Origin: JAOBAU01 sp034667465
Lineage (GTDB): Bacteria; Acidobacteriota; Thermoanaerobaculia; Gp7-AA8
DNA: 64,000 bases
Direction of reading: 5' to 3'
Assembly: GCA_034667465.1 (NCBI GenBank)
Contig: JAXDJV010000003.1
Location: forward strand, 1-64,000
Positions 16,813 through 26,800 of the stretch are shown here, one piece after another. The position numbers and the translations under genes were made by a program. Position 1 is the stretch's first letter; the number at the start of each line of letters is the position of its first letter. Below the pieces are notes generated by a model. The model searched no databases. It worked only from the letters and a program-made list of their open reading frames with translations, and had not been told where the DNA came from.

Positions 16813-17687
16813 GCAACGACGAGGAGGAGCATGACGACGACGAGGTAGATGTTCGACGTCATGAAGAGTCGGCGGGCGGTGCGATTGGAGCGGTCGAAGA
16901 AGAACGCGATCGACGCGCCGAGCAGCGCCAGTCCGCAGATGACGGCGCCGGCGAGGTAGACGAAGCCATTCATCTTCGTGAACGTCGGCGCGACGCTCAC
17001 GGCGAGCAGCGCAAGGCTATAGAAAATCGCCTGTCGCGCGGTCGAGGTGCCGTCGGTGTCGCGTACCGAGACCATCTCGAATCCGGCGCGGCCGTAGTCC
17101 TCGCGATAGATCCAGCTGATGGCCATGAAGTGCGGCAGCTGCCAGAAGAAGAGGATGCCGAAGAGAATCCAGCCGCCGGTGCCGAGCGCGCCGGTCGCGG
17201 CCGTCCAGCCCATCAGCGGCGGGATCGCGCCGGGAACGGCGCCGACGATCGTGCAGAGCGTCGAGATCCGTTTGAGTGGCGTGTAGATGAAGATGTAACT
17301 GGTGAGCGTCAGCGCGCCGAGTGCGGCAGTCAACAGGTTGACGGTCAGTCCGAGGTAGGCGGTACCGGCGACGGCGATGCCGGCCGCGAAGATCAGTGCC
17401 GCGCGCGGGGCGATGCGGCCGTTGGGAAGCGGGCGCAAACGAGTCCGCTTCATCTTCGCGTCCTGATCGCGCTCGATGTATTGATTGAGCGCGTTGGTTC
17501 CGGCGGCGACGAGCGCGGTGCCGATCAGCAGATTCAGGAGTTGCAGCGCATCGAAGTGCGGCGCGCCGATGAAGTATCCGGCGGCGGTGGTGATGAGCAC
17601 CATCAGGACGATGCGCGATTTCGAAAGCTCGAGGTAGTCGCGCGAAACGCTCGCGAAGGTATGCGTGGTGAGGACTTCAGTGCTCAC
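16809..17687 (-). CDS. ctaB: Protohaem IX farnesyltransferase (haem O synthase)
   Basis: Attaches a farnesyl group to protohaem to make haem O, the first step to haem A. A UbiA-family membrane prenyltransferase of 292 residues with about nine helices. The aspartate-rich motif N-x3-Y-x2-D-x2-D appears as NALNQYIERDQDAKM, followed by the family marker RTRLRPLP. Four-base overlaps on both sides (ctaA upstream, sco downstream) show tight coupling of haem A synthesis with oxidase assembly. Confidence 0.93.
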   Translation of the reverse strand: MSTEVLTTHTFASVSRDYLELSKSRIVLMVLITTAAGYFIGAPHFDALQLLNLLIGTALVAAGTNALNQYIERDQDAKMKRTRLRPLPNGRIAPRAALIFAAGIAVAGTAYLGLTVNLLTAALGALTLTSYIFIYTPLKRISTLCTIVGAVPGAIPPLMGWTAATGALGTGGWILFGILFFWQLPHFMAISWIYREDYGRAGFEMVSVRDTDGTSTARQAIFYSLALLAVSVAPTFTKMNGFVYLAGAVICGLALLGASIAFFFDRSNRTARRLFMTSNIYLVVVMLLLVVA

Positions 17688-18679
17688 GCCGGCACCTCGG
17701 CGACTTCCGATCGCGGGAACGGCACGGTCTCTTCAGCGCGTACGGCAAGCGCACGCGCGGTCAGCGCGATCACGAGCGAGGTCGCCAACGTCAGCGCGCC
17801 GGTCATGACGTGGAAGCTGGTCACGCTTGCATGATGCAGCGCTTCGGCGCCGACGAGTGAGTGGTAATTCGCTGCTGTGCCTTCCCAGGCGACTTTCGCG
17901 CCGAGCCAGATTTGCAGCGCGATCACGCAAACGAGTGCGACTCCTGCGCGGCGAAGCGGCGCGGAGCCGGAGCGGAAAACGCGAATGAGCACGGCGATGG
18001 CGAGCAGCGACACGAGCGCCGCGCCGGTGCGATGCGCGAAGTTCACCGCGACGGCTGTCGAGATCATCGGCGGGATGAGGTGGCCAAGCGACGTCGGGAA
18101 GTCAGGGATGGCGATGCCGGCCCCGAGATGGCGCATCGTCGCGCCGATCAGGATCTGGATGTAGACGACGGCGACGAGCGCGGAGGTCAGCGCGACCGGC
18201 GCATCACTCACCTGCGCGCCGCGCATGCGGCGGAACGACTCCGACGCAAAGAAGGCGATGGAGACATTGAGACAGAGAAAAATCTCCGCAAGTCCGGCGT
18301 GTCCGATCGAGACCGAATGCGGCAGCAGCAGACGAACCGTCAGTCCGCCGAGAAGGCCCTGCGCGATGACGGCGCCGACGGAAAGCCATCCGAGACGACG
18401 GACAAATTGCTTCGGCTCGCTTCGATAAAGCCAGAGCGCCTGAATGACGGTCAGCAGTCCGACCGACGCCGCGAGGAGGCGATGTCCGTGCTCGTAGAAA
18501 ATGCCGGCCACCATCGGCGGCATGAACATCCCGTACGACAGCGGCCAGTCGGGAACGGCGAGACCGGAGCCGGTCGACGTAACCATCGCTCCGGCATAGA
18601 TAAGGAACAACGTCGACAGCGCGACGAACTTCGTGAAGCCGCGCAGAAGGCGCGGAGTCGATGGGATCGATTCGGTCAT
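17684..18679 (-). CDS. ctaA: Haem A synthase (COX15/CtaA)
   Basis: Oxidises haem O to haem A for the haem-copper oxidase. A 331-residue protein with eight predicted helices. Paired histidine helices are seen: FYEHGHRLLAASVG and LPHSVSIGHAGLAE in the first half, and NFAHRTGAALVSL and LHHASVTSFHV in the second. VTSTGSGLAVPDWPLSYG is the classic entry motif of the family. I start at the ATG at 18679; the longer frame reads through the coxB tail. Encoded 14 bases after coxB. Confidence 0.92.
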   Translation of the reverse strand: MTESIPSTPRLLRGFTKFVALSTLFLIYAGAMVTSTGSGLAVPDWPLSYGMFMPPMVAGIFYEHGHRLLAASVGLLTVIQALWLYRSEPKQFVRRLGWLSVGAVIAQGLLGGLTVRLLLPHSVSIGHAGLAEIFLCLNVSIAFFASESFRRMRGAQVSDAPVALTSALVAVVYIQILIGATMRHLGAGIAIPDFPTSLGHLIPPMISTAVAVNFAHRTGAALVSLLAIAVLIRVFRSGSAPLRRAGVALVCVIALQIWLGAKVAWEGTAANYHSLVGAEALHHASVTSFHVMTGALTLATSLVIALTARALAVRAEETVPFPRSEVAEVPA

Positions 18680-18693
18680 CTGGGTCGGGGTCT

Positions 18694-19527
18694 TTAGCCG
18701 GAGTGGGTCGCAGGCTGGGCCGGCGTCGCCTCCGGAATCGGGTTTGCCGGCGCAACCGGCGCTTCTGCAGGCGGCGCTGCCGGAGCATTCTCCGCCAGCC
18801 ACTTCGCAAAGTCAGCTTTCGTGTGAACCGCCATCTGTCCGCGCATCCGGTAATGGCCGAGGCCGCAAAGCTGCGCGCAGGCGATCTCCCAGTGATCGTC
18901 GGGACCCGACGCTTTCACCGGCGTGAAGTGAATCGAGACGCTCATCCCCGGAATGGCGTCCTGTTCGGCGCGCATGACCGGCAGCTTGAAGCTGTGGATG
19001 ACGTCCTTCGAGCTGACGTGAATCAGGACGGGACGATCCTTCTCGAGATGGAGCTGATTGAGCGTCACGATGTCGTCTTTGCCCTTCGGATCGGCAGGAT
19101 CGAGACCGAGCGGATTCGATGCGCTCACGAGCGTCACCGCGCTGCGGCCGAACACCCCGTCGGGACCGGGGTAGTGAACGTTCCACGCAAACTGCTCGGC
19201 TACGACCCGTATTTCCAGCGGATTCTTCGACTTGTCGGGCGGCGTTGCCCACCGATACCAGGCCGGAATCGAGATGACGACGAGGAGGACAATCTCGACC
19301 GCGGCGACACCCGCTTCGATGTACGACGACGCGTGCGTGCGAACGCCGATGTAGTCGGCGCGCGGCGACCGTTTCTCACTGAAGCGGTAGAGCACGTAGA
19401 GGAAGTAGAGTCCCCATCCAACGAACAGGATCGCCATCAGTACGTGCACCATGAAGATCAGATCGTCGATCTGCTTCCCGTGCAGCGAGTAGTCAGGCGG
19501 CATGTAATGCATGAGGAACTCTCTCAT
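18694..19527 (-). CDS. coxB: Cytochrome c oxidase subunit II
   Basis: Carries the CuA centre that takes electrons into the oxidase; 277 residues. Two N-terminal membrane helices (~23-48 and ~72-92) precede a periplasmic cupredoxin domain. CuA ligands are H178 (DVIHSF), C217, C221, H225 and M228 in the CAQLCGLGHYRM segment. The residue between the cysteines is Gln rather than the common Glu. There is no C-terminal haem c domain, so electrons must come from a separate donor. The C-terminus is a Pro/Ala-rich tail. A GAGGGGAG ribosome site precedes the ATG. It lies after subunits I, III and IV rather than first as usual. Confidence 0.93.
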   Translation of the reverse strand: MREFLMHYMPPDYSLHGKQIDDLIFMVHVLMAILFVGWGLYFLYVLYRFSEKRSPRADYIGVRTHASSYIEAGVAAVEIVLLVVISIPAWYRWATPPDKSKNPLEIRVVAEQFAWNVHYPGPDGVFGRSAVTLVSASNPLGLDPADPKGKDDIVTLNQLHLEKDRPVLIHVSSKDVIHSFKLPVMRAEQDAIPGMSVSIHFTPVKASGPDDHWEIACAQLCGLGHYRMRGQMAVHTKADFAKWLAENAPAAPPAEAPVAPANPIPEATPAQPATHSG

Positions 19528-19542
19528 TGATGCTCCCCTCCG

Positions 19543-19797
19543 TTAGTGCGTGGGCTCGACGAGATGCAGACGGCGGCGATTTTCGCGCGCGCGGCGCCAG
19601 AACGTGATGAACAGCGCCGCGAAGCCGATCTGCACGACGGCAACGATCGCCAGCAGGAATCCGATGGCGTTGTTCATTCCCTTCGCCATTGGTGAATCCG
19701 ACGGGCCGTAACAAACCGGGCAGGCGAATGAAACGCCCGGAAGAATGACGAACAACAGAACCGCGGCGACGATGATACGGAGCGAGAGTCTGCTCAT
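19543..19797 (-). CDS. Small exported/membrane protein with CPVC motif, oxidase operon
   Basis: An 84-residue protein: an N-terminal signal-like helix ending near FACPVCYG (residues 25-31), then a second hydrophobic helix (~44-67) and a basic cytoplasmic tail (RRARENRRR). The CxxC just outside the first helix could bind a metal or be redox active. I recognise no named family. Four-base overlap with the 66-residue gene upstream and a position between coxD and coxB suggest a structural or assembly role in the oxidase. Confidence 0.72.
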   Translation of the reverse strand: MSRLSLRIIVAAVLLFVILPGVSFACPVCYGPSDSPMAKGMNNAIGFLLAIVAVVQIGFAALFITFWRRARENRRRLHLVEPTH

Positions 19798-19994
19798 CCG
19801 AGCTCCTTCAGTTTGTGGAAGACCTTTCGCCCGTACACGACGAGCGCCGCTCCACAGAGAAGAAACAGCACGGCCATCCCGATCCACGCGACGTTCCGGC
19901 CGCGCGAGTATTCCTGCAACGCCCACACCGTCACCCACGCGCAGAGAAGCACGGAGGCGGAGACGAAGACGATGTGAAAGATTCGAAGGGACAT
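19794..19994 (-). CDS. Small two-helix membrane protein, oxidase operon
   Basis: A 66-residue protein with two hydrophobic helices (~5-27 and ~36-54) and a short basic C-terminus (GRKVFHKLKELG). No known family recognised. It sits six bases after coxD and overlaps the CPVC protein by four bases, so it is translated with oxidase subunits. It may be a small accessory subunit. Confidence 0.68.
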   Translation of the reverse strand: MSLRIFHIVFVSASVLLCAWVTVWALQEYSRGRNVAWIGMAVLFLLCGAALVVYGRKVFHKLKELG

Positions 19995-20000
19995 TCATTC

Positions 20001-20360
20001 TTACTTCATGAGGTCGTAAACGTGATGCCACGGTCCCCACAGCAACACGGCGAAGAAGAACACCGTGATGCCGAGGATGCTGTAGATGAGTTTCTTTTCG
20101 TTCAGCAGATGCATGAAGAAGCCGGCCACGAGAAAGCCTTTGATCAACGCCACGACGAGCGCGACGAAGATCGCCGTGTGCACCGGCAGATCGAATCCGT
20201 AGCAAAGGCCGACCGTGATTCCGGTCAGAACCGCCAGTCCGCCGAAGACGAGCCAGTAGACCTTCAGTTCCTTCGCGATCGACGCGGGATCGTTGTGATG
20301 ATCGTCATGTGCGGCGAGCTGCTCATCGCCGTGCGCTGCGTGTGCTGAGTGATCGGTCAC
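20001..20360 (-). CDS. coxD: Cytochrome c oxidase subunit IV (prokaryotic type)
   Basis: A 119-residue protein: a His/Asp-rich N-terminal head (HSAHAAHGDEQ...HDDHHND) and three membrane helices ending WGPWHHVYDLMK. Small subunit IV proteins of this layout stabilise bacterial aa3-type oxidases. The GTG at 20360 is chosen because GGAGGAG lies 5-6 bases upstream; the longer frame is a coxC shadow. The His-rich head is a possible metal-binding feature. Confidence 0.82.
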   Translation of the reverse strand: MTDHSAHAAHGDEQLAAHDDHHNDPASIAKELKVYWLVFGGLAVLTGITVGLCYGFDLPVHTAIFVALVVALIKGFLVAGFFMHLLNEKKLIYSILGITVFFFAVLLWGPWHHVYDLMK

Positions 20361-20370
20361 GCGCTCCTCC

Positions 20371-20961
20371 TCAAAGCAGATAGAGAGTCGGGAACAGGAA
20401 GATCCAGACGAGATCGACGAAATGCCAGTACAGCCCCGCGACTTCGATGCGATTGATGAAGCGCTGGCGCTCGCTGAAGTACATCTTCGAGCCAGGGCCG
20501 GCGAAGTATCCAAAGACGACCACACCACCGAGGACGTGCAGTCCGTGCAGTCCCGTCATCACGAAGTAGATCGCGAAGAAGTTGCTGGTCGACGGGTAGT
20601 GATGAAGATGAAACTTGTGCGCGTATTCGAAACCTTTGATGACCATGAAGCCGGCCGCGCAAAGGAGCGTCACGCCGAGCCAGATCCGTCCCTTTTTGAA
20701 CTCGCCGAGGCGGAAGTTTGCCCACGCCATGACGACGGCGACCGACGAGAAGATGAGAACGAACGTGTTAACGGTCGCGAGTGGAACATTCAGCTCTTCC
20801 CAGCCGCGCGGCCATGACGGCGCGCCGCTGCGCAACAGAATGAGCGACGAGAAGAGCGCGCCGAACAGCATCACCTCGGAAGCGAGGAACAGCCAGATGC
20901 CGAGCTTCGCGTTGTAGAGCCCCGTATCGGGACGCGGCGCAACGTTGTAGGGAATCTCCAT
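20371..20961 (-). CDS. coxC: Cytochrome c oxidase subunit III
   Basis: A 196-residue, five-helix membrane subunit of the haem-copper oxidase. Typical segments are KLGIWLFLASEVMLFGALF at the start, MTGLHGLHVLGG in the middle and YWHFVDLVWIFLFP at the end. It is shorter than the seven-helix form, as in many bacterial oxidases. One base separates it from ctaD and its ribosome site (GGAGGCC) lies in the ctaD end. Confidence 0.93.
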   Translation of the reverse strand: MEIPYNVAPRPDTGLYNAKLGIWLFLASEVMLFGALFSSLILLRSGAPSWPRGWEELNVPLATVNTFVLIFSSVAVVMAWANFRLGEFKKGRIWLGVTLLCAAGFMVIKGFEYAHKFHLHHYPSTSNFFAIYFVMTGLHGLHVLGGVVVFGYFAGPGSKMYFSERQRFINRIEVAGLYWHFVDLVWIFLFPTLYLL

Positions 20962-20962
20962 C

Positions 20963-22858
20963 TCAGGCCTCCTGCGCGAGCGGCAGCGCCAGCGCCGCTT
21001 CTTCAGCGGGCGTCAGGTCGACATGCTGCGGCAGGAAGTCGCCTCCTTCCTGATCGGGTGCGCTGTACTCGTACGGTCCGCGGTAGACAGTCGGAATGAT
21101 CGGGAAGTTCTTATGCGGCAGCGGCGGCGAAGGTGCGGCGCCCCACTCGAGCGTGGTGGCGTCCCACGGATTCGGACCGCAGTTGATCTTGCCGAGGACC
21201 GCCATGAAGACGTTCCAGAGGAAGTTGAGGATGAACGGCAGCTGGAACGCCAGCAGACCGATCGCACAGATCGACATGAACGGATTCGTCGCTTCCGCAA
21301 TCGGTTTCGCGTGCGCGTACTGAATGCCGCCGTCGTACAGACGGCGCGAAACACCCGCGAGCCCTTGCAGAAACATCGGCATGAAGATGCCGTTGATCAT
21401 GACGAACGAGCCCCAGAAGTGAATCCTGCCGAGCGTGTCGTTCAGCTTGCGGCCGGTCACTTTCGGGAACCAGTAGTAGATGCCGGCGAACATCGCGAAG
21501 ATCGTTCCCGGCGCCACGACGTAGTGGAAGTGGCCGATGACGTAATAGGTGTCGTGCAGATGAATGTCTGCCGATGCGAGACCGAGCGGCAGTCCGGTCA
21601 GGCCGCCGATGCCGAACATCGGCAGGAAGGCGAGCGCGAAAAGCATCGGCGTGGTGAAGCGAATCGAGCCGCCCCACAACGTAATGAAGAACGCACTGAG
21701 GATGATCACCGATGGAACGGAGATGATCATCGTCGTCGTCTGGAAGAAGGCGCTGATCGTCGTCCCCATGCCGGTGAGGAACATGTGATGCGCCCAGACC
21801 ACGAATGACATCACGCCGAGGAACATTGCCGCGAAGACGAGCGAGCGATAACCCCACAGCGGCTTGCGCGTGTTGTTCGCGAGGACTTCCGCGACGATGC
21901 CCATCGCGGGAAGAATCAGAACGTAAACCTCCGGATGCGCGAGGAACCAGAAGAGATGTTGCCAGAGCAGCGGATTACCGCCGCCGGCGACGTTGAGAAT
22001 CTGGCCACTGACGACGAGTCCGCTCGGCAGGAAGAAGCTGGTGTGCAGCACGCGATCGCAGAGCTGCAGGACAGCAGCGGCTTCGAGCGGCGGGAACGCG
22101 AGGAGAAGGAGAAAACCGGTGACGAACTGCGCCCAGACGAAGAACGGCAGGCGCATCCACGTCATCCCTTTCGCGCGAAGCTGGATGATCGTGACGAGCG
22201 TGTTGACGGAACCGAGAAGCGACGAGGTGATCAGCAGCACCATGCCGAGAATCCACCACGTCTGTCCCTGCGTCGCGATGACGGAGAGCGGCGGATACGA
22301 TGTCCAGCCGGAGTTCGCGGTGCCGCCAGGCGCGGCAAAGCTCGCGAGCATCACCAGCCCGCCCGGCAGATAGCACCAGTAGCTGGCCATGTTCAGGCGC
22401 GGGAACGCCATGTCAGGCGCGCCGATCTGGAGAGGCACGAGGAAGTTGCCGAATGCGCCGACAGCCAGCGGCACGATCGCGAGGAAGACCATGATCGTGC
22501 CGTGCATCGCGCCGAGCTGGTTGTACGCCTCGGGGAGCAGAACGCCGCCCGGCGCTCTCCCCTCGCCCAGGACTTTCAGCACGTTGAACGCATGCCCCGG
22601 CCAGCCGAGCTGGAGGCGCATGAAAATCATCAGAGTGAAACCGAGAAGGAGGAAGCAGAGGGCGGTGACACCGTACTGCACGCCGATCCATTTGTGATCG
22701 ACGGAGAAGACGTACTTGCTGATGAAGGTCTCGTGATGATCGTCGTGCTTCAGCTTCTCTTCACGACGCTGCGCCTGCATCGCTTCTTCGAGCAGCTTCG
22801 CCGCATCATCGGCATACAGCCACTGCGATCCGACCTTGATTTGTCGTTTCTGCCCCAA
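20963..22858 (-). CDS. ctaD: Cytochrome c oxidase subunit I
   Basis: Catalytic subunit that reduces O2 at the haem a3-CuB centre and pumps protons; 631 residues, about 12 helices. The CuB and cross-linked tyrosine region is FLAHPEVYVLILP, the next CuB histidines are in VVWAHHMFLTGMG, and the haem a/a3 ligands in HDTYYVIGHFHYV. The HPEVY tyrosine marks an A-type oxidase. An unusual charged N-terminal extension of ~45 residues (ADDAAKLLEEAMQAQRREEK) precedes the first helix. First gene of the oxidase unit, with an R3 repeat between it and the cupredoxin gene upstream. Confidence 0.95.
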   Translation of the reverse strand: MGQKRQIKVGSQWLYADDAAKLLEEAMQAQRREEKLKHDDHHETFISKYVFSVDHKWIGVQYGVTALCFLLLGFTLMIFMRLQLGWPGHAFNVLKVLGEGRAPGGVLLPEAYNQLGAMHGTIMVFLAIVPLAVGAFGNFLVPLQIGAPDMAFPRLNMASYWCYLPGGLVMLASFAAPGGTANSGWTSYPPLSVIATQGQTWWILGMVLLITSSLLGSVNTLVTIIQLRAKGMTWMRLPFFVWAQFVTGFLLLLAFPPLEAAAVLQLCDRVLHTSFFLPSGLVVSGQILNVAGGGNPLLWQHLFWFLAHPEVYVLILPAMGIVAEVLANNTRKPLWGYRSLVFAAMFLGVMSFVVWAHHMFLTGMGTTISAFFQTTTMIISVPSVIILSAFFITLWGGSIRFTTPMLFALAFLPMFGIGGLTGLPLGLASADIHLHDTYYVIGHFHYVVAPGTIFAMFAGIYYWFPKVTGRKLNDTLGRIHFWGSFVMINGIFMPMFLQGLAGVSRRLYDGGIQYAHAKPIAEATNPFMSICAIGLLAFQLPFILNFLWNVFMAVLGKINCGPNPWDATTLEWGAAPSPPLPHKNFPIIPTVYRGPYEYSAPDQEGGDFLPQHVDLTPAEEAALALPLAQEA

Positions 22859-22875
22859 TGCTCGCCTCCGTCGCT

Positions 22876-22971
22876 GTCATTCCGAGCGTCGCGAGGAATC
22901 CGGGCGGGAGGGGCGCACGACACGACATTCGTGCCCCGCCCGCCCGGATCCCTCGCGACGCTCGGGATGAC
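22876..22971. repeat. Family R3 palindromic repeat, copy C
   Basis: GTCATTCCGAGCGTCGCGAG on the left, GCGACGCTCGGGATGAC on the right. The left arm pairs with the right and differs from copy B at linked positions (TCGCGA versus TAGCGA). It separates the bc-complex genes from ctaD and could attenuate or stabilise the long transcript. Confidence 0.9.
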
Positions 22972-22972
22972 T

Positions 22973-23800
22973 CTAGAAACTAAACGAAACCGCCTTCGAC
23001 TCTTTGGCGCCGATCGTGATCGGCTGTTCCTTCGAGCCGTACTTCTCGTGCCACGCAACCAGCGTGTAGGTGCCCGGCGGAAGATTCGGAATCGTGAACG
23101 TGCCGTCCATCTTCGAGACCGCGAAGAACGGGTGCGGCATGACGGCCATGTACGACTTCATCCAGCCGTGCACGTCGCACTTCACCTTGAACGGCTTCAT
23201 CTCGGGCTTGTCGAACTTCTGGGATGACACCATGCCCTGGACCGGCTGGCCGACGTTGAACTGCGCGTTCACTTCCGGCATCGCGTGCACGTTGTGCAGC
23301 GTCGCGTCACTGTTTTTGATCTGCAGCGCCTGACCAACCTGCACACCGTGAACGTGCGGGAAGTACTGGCAGCCTTTCTGATCGAGCACGACCGCCTCGG
23401 AAGGAGGAGGAAAGCTCCCTTTAATGTCTTTGATGTAGACGAAGACGTTGGCGAGCTCACCGGCCGGGCCGGCGACGACTTCTTCGTCCGCGACGGGCGC
23501 GGAGTGCTGCGACTGACAGTACGGATCGGCGCCCATAGGAATGGCGCCCATCTTCGGAGCCGCCGCGGCGAGCTTCACCGCGCCGGTGATCGTCGCGGCA
23601 TCGGCCGAGACGGGAGCGGCGGCGGCTGCTGCCGGTGCGGCGGCGGTTCCGCCGGCGGTCGAGGCGACGGTCGCGGTCTGCGCTTCCTGGTCGTCCTCGC
23701 CTTCATCTTCATTCGACGACGCTTCTTTGCCGCCGCCGCAGGCGACGACGAGCACGAGCGTGAGCGCGAACAGAGCAGAGAGAAAACGTTTCATCGTCAT
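22973..23800 (-). CDS. Cupredoxin-like lipoprotein with carboxypeptidase-regulatory fold
   Basis: A 275-residue lipoprotein (lipobox VVAC, Cys21), then an acidic and Ala-rich linker (25-70). The middle has a type-1-copper-like ligand set: H169 and H172 (TLHNVH), C208, H211 and M214/M218 in KCDVHGWMKSYM. The last ~50 residues (DGTFTIPNLPPGTYTLVAWH) are a carboxypeptidase-regulatory-like beta-sandwich. Placed between the octahaem cytochrome and oxidase subunit I, it is a plausible copper electron carrier between the two complexes. That role is inference; methylamine-utilisation-type proteins share this layout. It ends two bases from repeat R3. Confidence 0.75.
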   Translation of the reverse strand: MTMKRFLSALFALTLVLVVACGGGKEASSNEDEGEDDQEAQTATVASTAGGTAAAPAAAAAAPVSADAATITGAVKLAAAAPKMGAIPMGADPYCQSQHSAPVADEEVVAGPAGELANVFVYIKDIKGSFPPPSEAVVLDQKGCQYFPHVHGVQVGQALQIKNSDATLHNVHAMPEVNAQFNVGQPVQGMVSSQKFDKPEMKPFKVKCDVHGWMKSYMAVMPHPFFAVSKMDGTFTIPNLPPGTYTLVAWHEKYGSKEQPITIGAKESKAVSFSF

Positions 23801-23859
23801 GGGTCAGTTCTCCGATTTCGAAAATCAATGCGCGCGGAGCGCGCGGGTGGTCGAGATTA

Positions 23860-26800
23860 TCACCTTCCGCTGCCGCTCCCGGCCGGACGCTCCACGCGTC
23901 CCGACTTGAGTGCCGGGACCGGTGCTCCGGTCGTCGGCGTGAGTGGAACGGTCGTCGAAGGAATCCCTTGCGACGCCGCTGCGGATGGCATGTCGGTGAT
24001 GCCGATGCTCCAGATGTAATCGCGGAGATAGCTGGTCAGCGCGACCGCATCGCCCATCGTCCGTTTCAGTTCTTTCTCGTCGTTGTTGAAGAGCGGCAGC
24101 AGCGCCGCTTTCTGCGCCGCGAATCCCGGCGTATCGAGCGCGCCCGCGAGCGGCGAGACGAAGCCGGTGCCGTTCTCGTCGCGCGGGAAGTTCGTCGGCA
24201 TGCGCGTGCCGGGGATCATCTCGTTCGGACGGCGAATCCAGTCGGCGATCCATTCGTGCCGCAGACGCACGCGAGCGAGCGTGAGGTTCGGCGCGAGCGA
24301 CGTCAGGTCGCCGGACGGCGGAACCGGCGGATTCTGCGGATTCACCGGCGTCGTGCCGTGACACTTCTCGCAGCGCAGCATCGCGAAGACCTGCTTACCG
24401 ATGGCGACGTTCGCCGCCGGCGCATTCACGCCACGCAGCGTGTCGAACTGCTGCTCGTGCCCCTCGGCGGCGAAGTACGTGACGAGCGTGTTCGTCTCTT
24501 CGTCCGTGAAGTGGAAGGTCGGCATCCGGACGCTGAGCCACGGACGGATCTTCATCACGGAAGGATCTTTCAGGAAGTTGAAGAGGAACGGCGACTGCGC
24601 GCGCCCTCCTTCCGGCGAGAGATCCGGCGGCAGATAGGCGGCGTCGCTGATCATCGGCGCGATCGCGCGGCCTTCGCCATCGACGACGTGACAGGCCCGG
24701 CAGTTGTGCTGCGAGACGCGCTTGCGCCCTTCTTCGATCAGCCGCGACTGCGGGCTGTTCGACGCCATCTTTTCGGTGGCAACTTTCTCTTTGGTGAGAC
24801 CGACGACGACGGTCGTGATCAGCCTTCCTTCCTCCGGCGTGAGGTGGAAGTTCGGCATCTTCAGCTTGTCGTTGTAGACCTTGGTGCGCTTGTCGTCGTA
24901 GACGCGCGGGCTGCGGACCTTGTTGTAAATCCACGACGAGTTGGTGTGCAGGACGTGTTCGTGGCTGCCGTCTTCGTGCTGATATTCGTGCACGAATCCG
25001 AAGTCGAAGAGATGCAGCGCCTTCGAGCCTTCGATGGTCAGCTCGGTCCCGATCGGCTTCAGCCCTTCGAAGCCTTTGATGTTGTGACAGGAGTAGCAGC
25101 CGTACTTCTCGATCGAGCGCTGGCCGAGATAGACGAGCTGATCGTGGAGCGGCATCGTGCGCAGCTTCGCGTCGGCATCGCGATCGGTCAATGTGTTGAC
25201 GAGGTAACCTTTGGCGAGCTCGCGCACCGCGTTCACGTCAGGCGGACGAATCGGCTTCTGCATGAACTGCGGCTTCTGCAGCGACATGAGATACGCGGTG
25301 ACGTCGGCCGCTTCCTGATCGGAGAGGCGGAGGCTCGGCATCGGCGCATCGGCGTAGTAGTTCTTCGGGTTCTTCACCCAGTTGTAGATCCAGCCGGGAT
25401 GCGTCTTTGTGCCGACGCCGGTGAGGTTGAAGCCGAAGTTGCGCTCGAGCGGGAAGTCGTCGCGGCGAGCCACGCGCACGGCGCCGCTCTTCGCGTCTTT
25501 GACCTGCTCGGTGTCGATGTGACAGCCCAGGCAGCCGAGGTTGTCGACGAGCTGCTTGCCGTGCGCCACGTCGCCGCCGGCGCCGCCCTGCCAGCTGCGA
25601 CGCGTCGATTTCGAGAAGAGGAACTCGACGATCGAATGGATCTCTGCGTCCTGGTATTTAATGTTCTGATCGCGCTCGGCCGGCGGCACGTTCGGACCGA
25701 CCATGTTGCGCTGATAGAAGAACGACGGCATGCGCGTCGTCGAACGGAAATCGTGCGGTTCGGAGATCCAGCGGAACGCCCATTCCGGCGTCGTCTTTTC
25801 AGCGATGCCGTTGAGGTCCGGACCCGGTTTGCGGAGATCGCTGAAACGCCAGTTGCTGATCTTGTGGCAGGCGTAGCAGCCGTAGAGCTCGACCATGTGC
25901 GTCGCTTTGGTGATGTCCGCGCCGCCTTTGACCTGCATCTCACCGGCGTGGCACTTCAGGCAGCCGGCTTCGTAATTCTGACGCGAGTACATCGGCGTCT
26001 CATTGAATGGATTCGGCGCGTAACCCCAGTGGCGCTTCTCCATGTCGCCCCACGTCGGGAAGAAGCCGAGCGTCCACATCGAAGAAGCGGTCCAGCGCTT
26101 CTCCATCTTCCTGTTCGGCGGCGTGTGGCCGGCGCGTCCGAATTCGGTCGCGCGATCCTGCCCGCGATGGCAGGCGGTGCAGCCGTAGTCGAGCAGAGGA
26201 TGGGGCGATGCGGAGCCGACGAAGAGGTCGAGCTTCGGATGCGTGCGCCACGGATTGAGCATTTCCGTCGGCGCTTCCTGAATGCGCTTCAACTGCGCGA
26301 TGCGCTGCTCGGCATCGGCGCGCTTCACTCCGACGATCTGGAAGTTGTCGAGCTTCAGCTGCAGCTCGGCAGCGAGTCGCGCCGCCTCTTTCTTCGATTC
26401 GAAACCGGGACGATCGATGGCGCGATGACAGGTCTGGCAGCGATCGACTCGCGGGACCTGCATGTAGTTCATCTCGATGAAGAGATCGTTGAGGACGACC
26501 TGGTCGACCTTGAACGTCGGCGCGACGAAGTCGAGCATCGGCGCGTTGAGAATCGCGAAGTCTTTCGATGCAACCCTGACCGTCTGCAGCTGTTTGTTGA
26601 GCAGATCGATCGAGGCGGTGAGCTCTTTCTTCTTGTTTTCGAGGTCGGTGATCTTCTTCAGCCAGACGTCGACGCGCGCTTTGGCGGCGTCGCGGTCGCG
26701 AGTCACCTGCTGCAGGCGAAGCTGCAGATCGTTGACGTGATTCGTGAGCTCGACGTAGTGCCGGCGGCGCTCGGCGGCATCGGGACGATGCTGCACGGTC

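Noticed and set aside
16809..17834. A long plus-strand frame opposite ctaB
   Set aside because: ctaB on the minus strand has clear UbiA motifs and coupled neighbours; the plus frame is a shadow.
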